In this document: in pieces, positions 55,664 through 64,000 of the stretch
Layout: each line of letters starts with the position of its first letter
Position numbering within the stretch: position 1 is the first letter of the stretch
Source: Lunularia cruciata
Taxonomy: Eukaryota > Streptophyta > Marchantiopsida > Lunulariales > Lunulariaceae
Assembly: GCA_948567375.1 (NCBI GenBank)
Contig: OX419759.1
Span: forward strand, 38,282,593 to 38,346,592
Reading direction: 5' to 3'
DNA: 64,000 nt
The notes under the pieces: model-generated
What the model saw: the letters and a program-made list of their open reading frames with translations, nothing else
The model's database searches: none
What the model was told of the DNA's origin: nothing
Position numbers and translations under genes: made by a program

Positions 55664-58060
55664 TCCCTAATGCACATCACTCCATAATACACAATGGGCA
55701 TCAAGCGGGACGTGTAGATTCCCTCGAACGTTCATTCCCTATTCGTGACGGTTAGGCCACCACGGATCCTTAAAAATTATTTCAAGGACATAGATTTTGC
55801 AGTCCATAGAAATCTTACTCTGTAGAATAGTACATCGATTTCTATCCCTAAGAGAATGATCTAGGAAGAGAAGGGCTGGGAAAGACCCGACCGTCAGCGT
55901 ACTATACAAGGCGCGATGAGTAAAGAGATGGTTGTCAAATGTTTTATAGTTGTCCACGAGCTCAAATTATGTCTCTAGACAATTAAACTTCTTGAACAGT
56001 ACTCCAAGACAAGGAGGCTCACAATCCGAACGTTTCTGTCCGAAATTGATAAACCATTTTCTGGTTGTGTCTTCTCCGAACTTGTTCTAGATCAAAAAAG
56101 CTTGCAGCAACCAAACACCCTGAGGTTGAATTATACATGGGAAAACCTTTTAGTGCTTTCGAACTTTTCTCCGTATCTGAGAACCTCGAAGTAAAAGGAG
56201 AAAGAGGTCCAGTCAGGAATATATCAACCCTGCATCCCCATGCAACAACAACAACAACAACACCAGTTAGTTTTGTTATGTGTTGGAGTGTACTCATCCA
56301 CAGTCGAGGCGTAAACATATAGCTAGTAAAAGTCTTTCACTTTACTTGATATGATGTTAAGTATATTAACAATCTACAAGGAAGCAAGAACTATAAACCA
56401 AAACATCAAAAGAGAAAGCTTGATTAAGAGTCTTGGTTATGGGGTAGGAAAATGTTTAGTACTTCATCAAACTACAAGGAAGCAAGAACTGTAAACCAAA
56501 ACATTAAGGAGAAAGCCTAAGAGTTTTGGTTATTGAGGGAAATTCGCTCATGATTCTAGCACTTTTTTCCAGTACAGCGTATCACGTTGAAGATTCAATA
56601 TGTACATGTTGAAATCTGCAAAACCCTGCACTAATATGGAGGCAGTATATCTCGTATAAATTTTTCTTGAAATATTTACGTCATTTATTAATCATAAAGA
56701 TTTTACACTCCAAAGTATCCAAAACTCAAAAACTTCGTTAAGGTGAACATGTGACCCAAAAAAAGTTTTTTATTAATTGAAGTGGCTGGAGTTATATGGA
56801 GTTTCTTTTAAATTATGCAGGAGCTCTATTATATTAGGCGATGAGATTCTACTCTCTTATGTTGCAGTTTCTTTTATACATAAGTGTCCAAATAGAAATA
56901 ATCCATAAAAAGAAAGTTAAACTAAATGATATTTGTCCAAATGTTCTCGTGAAATACAGATCGAATACAATTTTAGATTCCGTCAAAACATATTCATCTT
57001 AACTAAATTCCAGGACTTAAGTTACTCTTGAGTTTTCTAAGATTTAACACATGTTATCCCTTGGGTTTTCCTCTTATGGATTGATGGGGTCTTCTCGTCT
57101 TTTTTATCTCTTATACACGCATCACTGTGCTATTGTGTAGGTTTAGCTGTGAATCTATCTCGATTATTTATTTGACTTGTGGGAACGACACGCATAGGAT
57201 GACAAGTAGGATGGGAAGACAATTTATGTGACCGGGTTGTCACATGCAGGCATACTGAATATCATGGCTTGTTCGTACGTGACCTGGCAAATATGGTCAT
57301 GTGTATATCGTGTGATGGATGTGGTGCATGATGATGTGATGTATATGCTTGATTATGTGAACATGAAGTGATGCATGTTTTACGAGTCGCCTCACGCTGA
57401 CATGGAATGCATAGCAAGACCGAGATCCTACATGGATTTAAGGCATAACATTCTCGCCAAGTACTTGATGTAGTTTAGGACGACATAATCATATCAGGCA
57501 CCTTTTTTCCTTTTGCCTTGGAGCATAATCGAGCAACAGTCTACATTTCTGTTACAAGGCAAAGTGAATTCCAGATCCTGTAGAGAGGTGGATTACACCA
57601 GAAAAATGTGAGCTTCTAGATCTACAGTAAATATATCGTAAAGAATCTGTTAGTTTGGCAAGATTCCAGGAGAGGGATAAGATTAAAGGACACATTGTAA
57701 GAGTACCACGGCATGATAATGCTCTTCGCAGAACATGAGGATTATCAAAAACTTCCATTGCTTGGTCCTTATCTCAAGATGTTTAAGTGATTACTTTGTG
57801 TTTGTCTATCACTGATACTTTCCATGAAATTGAGAGTGCAACATCCTACTGGAATATACATCTGCATCTCATGGCAATCAATGCATGCTCGAAACTGAAT
57901 CCGATTCTAATCATTTAGTTTTGTTTTAGTAGGAGGACGAGTCAGATATTGACAAGTAAGTGTGGTCGTGTCAAATATGAAATGGGTTACCTGGAAGTGA
58001 TGTTTAGAAGTACAGAATGCGGTCGAGTACCTCCATCACAATCAAGTCAGTAAGGCGCCA
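55664..58060. other. Unassigned intergenic stretch
   Basis: No gene recognised on either strand. A short (CAA)n microsatellite lies near 56243-56264. A direct repeat of ACAAGGAAGCAAGAACT-type sequence occurs near 56377 and 56471. A small scrap resembling the LINE 3' end (GATTGATGGGGTCTTC...) lies near 57080-57215. Confidence 0.45.
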
Positions 58061-58068
58061 TCCCAATT

Positions 58069-58490
58069 CCCACTATAATGCGGCACAATAAACGCACCCG
58101 TCCTAGTCGGAGGATAGAGACGGAGGAGTAAGATAGATAGAGGTAGAAAAAGAACAGATTCGTGGCATCTCAAATCCCACTATAATGCGGCACAATAAAC
58201 GCACCCGTCCTAGTCGGAGGATAGAGACGAAGGAGTAAGATAGATAGAGGTAGAAAAAGAGCAGATTCGTGGCATCTTTTTCCGCGAAAAGGAAAAAAGA
58301 ATTAAGAGAATTGGGTGAAAAAGAAAGAAATACGTAATAGAACCGGGTGAGCGGGAGAGACTTTTGCGAGTTCACCCGGTTCTCTAACGGATTTCTTTTT
58401 TTATCGCGGGAAAGGATGCCACGAATCAGTTTTTTTTTCTCTTTTTCTATTCTACTCTTTCGTTTCACATATATCTATCTTTAGAGAGGT
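58069..58490. mobile_element. Foldback/MITE-like element with duplicated arm
   Basis: A 104-bp unit (58069-58172) is repeated at 58176-58279 (period 107 bp). The second unit runs into an inverted repeat: GATTCGTGGCATC (near 58265) pairs with GATGCCACGAATC (near 58415), and the arms extend outward through the AGATAGATAGA / TATCTATCT parts. The centre is a hairpin, GAACCGGGTGA (58340-58350) with TCACCCGGTTC (58372-58382). No coding capacity. Confidence 0.65.
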
Positions 58491-58667
58491 TGGTGGAGTT
58501 TTGGCGAGTTTTTTTTTTCCTTTTATTATCATCATGGTGGTTCACAAGAGTGAGTTATCGTCTTGGAGTCATTAAATTATTAACATGGTGGTTCACAAGA
58601 GGGAGTCATCATCTTGGAGTCAGTTGTTGATACATGTCAAGATAATCTTTTGGATAGAGAAATCAAA

Positions 58668-61262
58668 ATTTATTTGCCATGGTTCACTTTAGAGCTCTTT
58701 TATTTATTTCTTTGGCCATATCCAGTTGTGTATTTCACTCTTTGGCAGATGATACACTCGTCATAGGCCTTGTAGATCAGATTAGGTAGACCTTTGACTA
58801 CTTGATTATCAAACTACATCTAGTAGGCTTGAGAGTCAAGGTGTCAAAGTGTAGAGCATGGTATAATACTCCGAGGACAAGAGAAGAGAGAAAACACAGA
58901 TTGCACACTCAAACATTCGATGCCCCAAAGGAGCACCTTCTCTTTATTATATAGACAAAGAGGATCTCTTCCAAGGAAGCTCCACCATAGGATTAGGGAC
59001 ACAGATAGGTGACATGTCAGCAAGCTCCACCCTTGGATTACTTACTTGGATGGGTGACCTGTCTGGTCTAGGTCCTATCTGGTTGGTCAAACGAGCTTTG
59101 ACCGGAGGGAATCTTTTAGAGAATCTTCCTGTAGGAATCTCAAAATCACATGAGTAAGGTACCGTTGGAAAGCTCTCGACGAGACAAATCAGGGGGGGAG
59201 GGAAGGCCAGCCTCTCCTCCGTTGGGGGGTGAATTTGCACATTTTTGAGGCCTAATTCATCCGTTTAGGCCTCTGAAATTGCCTTCAAAGATTTCAGGCA
59301 TATTTCGGTTCCTACTCTATTAGTAGAAGTCCCCTTTTGGTGATACCTCTTTCTGATCTGTTTAGTACATCATGTGTAACATCCTTCCAGATGTTACCAA
59401 ACCAATTCTCACCTTTAAATCATATGTCTAGCTATTGGTTCTAAGGTTCTCAAGTCTATTTTGGTTTCTGCCCTATTAGTAGAAGTACTCTTTTGGTGAT
59501 ACTTCTATCTGATCTATTTTGACCATCATGTATAACATCATTCTAGATGTTACCAAACCAAATTTCACATCTAGATCATATGGTTAACCCTTGGTATTAC
59601 ACATGGTCCCCTTTAGGTATCCCTCCCGACCTTGAGTTTCCAGAGGAGTGTATCACATCCACAAATGGATTTCGTGTTCTTGGAGTGCCAATAGGATCAG
59701 AGGATTTTGTCATACGCTTCTTAGATGTTGCCCTTGCAGAGGATGTTCTCCATGTGAATGACCTTCCATTACTAGAAGATCCGTAGGTGTCATTTGGTAT
59801 ACTCTCTTCAAGTATTGCTCGTCGATCATCCTATCTCATCCGTACAGTTCCCACCTCATCGTCCTTCCTATCATGTCTAAGAACATTTGATAGGAGGATT
59901 ATGGGAGTCTTGGGTGATATTATTGAACCAAGGATTGTTGAGTGTGTGATAGTGGATTTGGCGCGTAGACAGACGGCTTTGCCGATCTCATGTGGTGGGG
60001 TTGGCTTGCTATATATGGAGGAGATGACACCTATAGCATTTTTGGGTAGTTATGCTCTCTCGGCACCCCTACTTTCCTCTCGTTTTGTGGTTGTTGATAG
60101 GCCGGTTTTGGAGACTTATGTGACAAAGGTGGAGGGAGGATCCTTTTCTCTCAAGGTGTTATTGTGGTACACAAGAGATAGTCTATCCCCACGAGCACAA
60201 GAAGATTTTCCACCTTTTTCTTCACTATCGTCAGATTGGACTAGAGGTGTACAATCTTCCTTGATGGAGCGACATTGTGAGCATTCGCTACATTCTCTTA
60301 TAGTCTACTAGTCCATTCCTCAAGCTACTAGAGCACGTCTCTGCTCTTGCTCCGGCAAGGATGCAAGCTCTTGGATCCTAGGTCAAGCTACTTTCTCTAC
60401 AACAATGAGGTTTCGCCTAGGTTTGGTCCACCCATCTACATCTTCATTACTCACTTGTGAGTGTGGTTCTACACTAGATGCAACAACGGTCCACATGACA
60501 CGGTGTCCTTTTGGAGGACAGAGGATAGCTACCCATGATGCCATTAGGGACATAGTGTTTGCTATGGCACGAGAGATTGGATACTTGGCTTGGAGGGAGC
60601 GTTCTTGTGCTTTGCAGACAACACGTGTCAGAGCAGACTTATACTTGGTCCGAGATGATTAGGTGATAATAGCAGATGTCGTGGTTACAGACCCTACACG
60701 CGATACAGTTTTGGAATGAGTGATTACCCATCCCCCTGGATGAGCGGCGAGTGCAGCAGCAGGTCGTAAGGTCTCCAAGTATAGGAACATGCAGCAAGAT
60801 CACCTCTTTGTTCCTCTAGCCTTGGAGTTATATGGAGCGGTGGACACAACATTTGACACATTTGTCAAGAAGTGCACGAGAGCTTATCATGTTAGGCGTC
60901 AGGGGGTACCACTCTCATTCTCATACTTTGTATCATATTTTAGACAATGTGTGTCCATTGCTCTACAGAGTGCAGTGGCTGGTGCAATCCATAGGAAAGC
61001 AATCGCATTAGGTGATGTTTCTTCGGATGCTCCAGTAGTGTGTAGACCGTACGACTTGCATCCCGGATATCTTAGGTGCAGTAGGGCAGATTTTTCATAT
61101 AGACTCTATTTGTGCTTAGGCCCATGTTACCTTTTTTGTCTCTCCCTTGTGCGGCTTGATGGGGTCTTCCCATCCTTCATTTTTCCTACACGGTCGCCTT
61201 CTTCTCTCTTCGTCTCTATCCTCCAAACTAGGACAGTTCACTTTTGGGATTTTCGGCCGTAA
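58668..61262 (+). pseudogene. LINE D3, 5'-truncated copy: RT thumb and restriction-like endonuclease
   Basis: Begins within RT near 'ccatggttcactttagag', just before the catalytic SLADDTLVIGLVDQ (near 58740), and continues HLVGLRVKVSKC. A solo LTR interrupts at 58861. It then continues WSPLGIPPDLEFPEECI (from 59607), LPISCGGVGLLYMEEMTPIAFLGSY, the Cys/His motif CECGSTLDATTVHMTRC, and the endonuclease-like core ATHDAIRD with RADLYLVRDD, a stop, and VIIADVVVTDPTRDTVLE. The tail reads HLFVPLALELYGAVDTTFDTF. It is the best preserved LINE copy, with stops near 59784, 60310, 60660 and 60718. Truncation at the 5' end is typical of target-primed reverse transcription. Confidence 0.78.
58862..59601. 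mobile_element. Solo LTR (740 bp) inserted in LINE D3
   Basis: TATAATACTCC ... TTGGTATTACA, with inverted ends TGTAATACC/GGTATTACA (first G mutated). Flanked by a perfect target duplication CATGG (58857-58861 and 59602-59606). The joined flanks restore the LINE reading SKCRAW / WSPLGIPP. A fragment of the same LTR occurs at 46869-47242. Confidence 0.88.
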
Positions 61263-61310
61263 GAGAAATGGATGAACTCGCAAAAGTCTCTCACGCCCAC
61301 AAAACCTAAA
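61195..61310. repeat. Sequence related to the 58-kb foldback element
   Basis: Contains the complement of GTCCTAG..GGAGGATAGAGAC (58207-58230) near 61207-61230 and the complement of GAGAGACTTTTGCGAGTTC (58355-58373) near 61274-61292. It lies at the end of LINE D3. Confidence 0.6.
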
Positions 61311-61738
61311 CGATGTCACATCATGAATAGATAGTAAATAAAATTCTCATCCCTAGAACTTTCCTTCTGTTCGACTCGGTACACGTATTTCTTCCATCTT
61401 TACAAACAAAGGGGAGCTTTTTTCTCATCCTGCATATACCCAATGGAACTGATCATGGTTTCAAGCTAGCGAGGATGAAAATTTGGATCATCTACGCAGC
61501 AGAAATTTGCCATTTGGAAACTAGTGGTAGCTTACTTTTATCTCCTCATCTTATGTTGTTTATTGGTGGCTTTCTGAGATACCCGACCTCATGTCGTTTG
61601 CTCTTTCTTCGTGCTGTGCTTATCCATTTACCCTACTTACGTTTCTTTATTATCCCATCCCTTATCTTAGCCCGTCCCCATCTCCCAGCAGTCCTGATAG
61701 ATAAAATAGATAGATAGGTAAATAAAGCGATTAAATAG

Positions 61739-61812
61739 ATAATGCGAAGGAAAAGGGAAAGCAACAGTCCTGATAGATCAGGACTGTTGCTTTCCCTTCT
61801 CCTTCGCGTTAT
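61739..61812. repeat. Near-perfect 36-bp palindrome
   Basis: Arms 61739-61774 and 61777-61812 match at 34 of 36 positions around a 2-nt centre (CAGTCCTGAT-AG-ATCAGGACTG). Both mismatches would be G-U pairs in RNA. Part of the arm (CAGTCCTGATAGAT) also occurs at 61689-61702. Confidence 0.9.
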
Positions 61813-64000
61813 CGAACACTTAATTCACAACCAAAGTTGTGATGCAAGATTGCAACACTAGTCACGTCTATTAATCGAGCGTCCTATCAAGCATGATTTA
61901 ACCCTTACGCCTCTTTCGTCCTCCTCTCACTCATTGCCACCTGCTGTTTACGGATCACTATGTAATACTAATTCTACTATCAGCCTAACGAAAACATTAT
62001 ATTATAATGAGTGATGATTATCTTGTCTTCAAATTTGTAGACTATTTGACAATTTAAACGATTCTCACGGTCCTTTCAATGACCTTCGCACATTTGAAGA
62101 GAAATTGACTGACGAATTTCAGTTGTACTAATCAACCACCCCTCGTTTCTAATTGTCTTTGTACCCCAGTTCGACTATCTAACTAAAGATATTTTACAGA
62201 AAACTAGTGAATTATATTTACCATCAGACTGCACACCTTTTTCTATCTTGGGTTTATTTCTTAGCTAGATAAATAATCAAACTTAGGTCAAAGATGATTT
62301 CCATGAAAAGGATACCTTCTGTCTGGTGAGCGTTAGTCCTTTATGATGTCCTTCGAGAATTTGGGTTGGGTATTCGTATCCTTTTTGCTATCTTGCGTAA
62401 TTGCGTGCATTTCAAGAAAGTTGTTTAAATCCAAACGTGACTTATCTGAATCAACCCGTCTGAGTCATTAACCAGTCGTTTGCCAAAGAGGGTTTGTGAC
62501 CAAGCGCGACTGTACGAAGCGAGGACTTTCTAAACAAGTACTTTCAAACCCAGTCATCACCAAACCACGTAAATGCCTGGCGTAGTACTTTGCCTAGAAA
62601 TGTCTGGTTCCCAACTTATCTGGACTCGGACGGCACATCTCGTGGAAGGACATCGGGTATGATCTACGTAAGGACCGCTATGTTATGCTACAGTTGGAGA
62701 TCCACTTTCCGGGAAGGATACTCTCTGAGTCACCTGACCTGGCGCTTGTAGTGAATCCAGCAGGGCTCACGACCGGTATAATGGACGTAAAATGAGCGAC
62801 ATAAAATGGAATGATTTACTGCCTCCGGAAGGCGCCACGGTCGTTGACCAGTGAAAAGCAGCCTCAATGAAGAAAACGTGGGCAATTCCCCTTTTGTTTT
62901 GACTCTAAATTACATTCTTTTGAAAGCTGACGACCGTCACTACACCGTTAGAGTGACGATGTCTAACTATTGTACTGGTACTCGGCACCTCGCTTGAGTA
63001 CCTAAACGGTGTGTAGCCGACCTCGCAACGCGGATTCCGCGCAAAGGGGAATAACTGTCTGACCAGAGTTAACGGTCAGGGTGAAGGGTCGCTTGAACAG
63101 AGAAGATTGTATGAAACGGAAAAGCGTGCAGCTCTTACCGTATAATGCACTAACCGTAGAACCTGGTACGAAAGCCCAGAACCCTCAGACTCGGGATACA
63201 TCTGCACGGGATCCTGCTACGCACGCACCGTACCTCCCACCGCGCTACTGAAACTAAACACTTCAATAGAACAAACACTTGCCTCAATAGTGAGGTGCTC
63301 TACCCACGTCTCCCCGAAGGTTCCAACATATATGCTTGACACATTTCATCCATCACGGCGAAGTCCAGGCAGCGGTTGCCACCATGACGGTCTCTCGACG
63401 GTACGTGACGGTATTATACCCATCCGATTGCCGGGGACCTCCACCTCGCAGGTGTACCGTTTGCCTGGGTCTCGGCTTCGAACCCGGGTTTAACGAACCA
63501 CGATTTCTTCAAATGAGACACAGTACAAGGAATAGGTAGGGGAGTACCCATGTTCTTCTCAACATACCAAATAGACTTGAGGACTGACCTTTAATTCGTT
63601 GCCTAGGCGATGGAAAATTTCTCATTTGAAAGTTTGGTCGTAGACTTGTTAGTGCGGCCATCATAAGAGTTTCTACTTTGATCACCGCCTTCGCATGACT
63701 TTGAACGATAATGTTGTTTGGATACTTTCGTGAAACTAGCGATTCGTGTAAGAGAAAGATGTAAAAATTGTTGTCCATTGAATTAGATCTTTAGCCTATG
63801 TGAATATATGTTCTGCATTCGTTAAATCCCATTTTGTGCTGATGTAACATTTGTAGCCCTTCAAATATACAACCATAGGTTGTTGTGTGTTTCATGGACG
63901 GTGCAACCAAAATGAAGGAACTGTCTCGAGAACCGGGAGCTGTCAAAGAAATAATCCATTAAAGTAAGATAAGACGTCAGTTTATTTAGTAAGAGAGATG
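61813..64000. other. Unassigned sequence, GC-richer in the middle
   Basis: No gene, RNA or known transposon recognised. 62400-63500 has visibly higher GC and many CG dinucleotides compared with the AT-rich DNA on both sides. Short frames at 63290-63539 overlap in two phases and show no motif. Confidence 0.45.

Noticed and set aside
55543-56322. Short ORFs on both strands in the spacer
   Set aside because: No motif, no conservation among copies, and partly within the LINE leader.
63465-63500. tRNA-like T-arm sequence (GGCTTCGAACCCGGG)
   Set aside because: The 5-bp T-stem does not pair and no acceptor, D or anticodon arm could be fitted around it.
1-64000. CRISPR array, bacterial operon or phage region
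   Set aside because: No regularly spaced short repeats with unique spacers and no prokaryotic gene layout; all repeats are explained by transposon structure.

Overview
The window is nuclear DNA of a plant-lineage eukaryote, made almost entirely of stacked retrotransposons in varying states of decay. The evidence is Ty3/gypsy elements with chromodomain integrases and a TGGTATCAGAGC (initiator-Met) primer site, TATA-box LTRs, MITEs and no bacterial-type gene organisation. I infer a streptophyte. Zinc-finger/restriction-like-endonuclease LINEs and a methyltransferase-bearing gypsy element make a non-seed plant or charophyte likelier than a flowering plant, but this is inference. The only plausible host coding sequence is a 50-codon C-terminal exon remnant at 3-152.

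Layout. 1-1.9 kb: AT-rich host-like DNA with a 233-bp MITE (1365-1597) flanked by 9-bp direct repeats. 1.9-20 kb: two minus-strand copies of one unusual gypsy family. The younger copy A (4068-13963) sits inside the older copy B (1922-4067 and 13964-19961). In transcriptional order the family reads LTR, gag (two zinc knuckles), protease, a DNA cytosine-5 methyltransferase of DNMT3/DRM type, reverse transcriptase, RNase H, integrase, PHD finger, LTR. 20-31 kb: a plus-strand chromovirus relic (E1) split by a minus-strand relative (E2). 31-35 kb: unassigned AT-rich DNA with two LINE scraps.

35-50.6 kb: a four-layer nest. A minus-strand LINE relic (D1) is interrupted by a solo LTR (35926-36612) and by a minus-strand chromovirus (F, 38140-49546). 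F is itself split by a structurally complete plus-strand chromovirus C (40211-45852; 423-bp LTRs, TSD ATGTG). 51-55.7 kb: a second minus-strand LINE (D2) with C2H2 finger, RT and endonuclease remnants, split by a solo LTR (TSD TGATA). 58-61.3 kb: a foldback MITE, then a 5'-truncated plus-strand LINE (D3) split by a 740-bp solo LTR (TSD CATGG). 61.3-64 kb: a 36-bp-arm palindrome, then unassigned sequence.

Most interesting points. (1) Family A/B couples a potential DNA-methylation writer (methyltransferase between protease and RT) with a potential histone reader (PHD finger after the integrase). DNMT-bearing retrotransposons have, as I recall, been reported from the charophyte Klebsormidium and from dinoflagellates (de Mendoza and co-workers, Nature Communications 2018), so the class may be known. 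The DNMT plus PHD arrangement here deserves checking. (2) LTRs of the chromovirus family C/E/F are packed with GAAnnTTC arrays matching heat-shock elements, upstream of a TATA box, suggesting a heat-inducible retrotransposon family. All coding regions are interrupted; no element looks autonomous as it stands.
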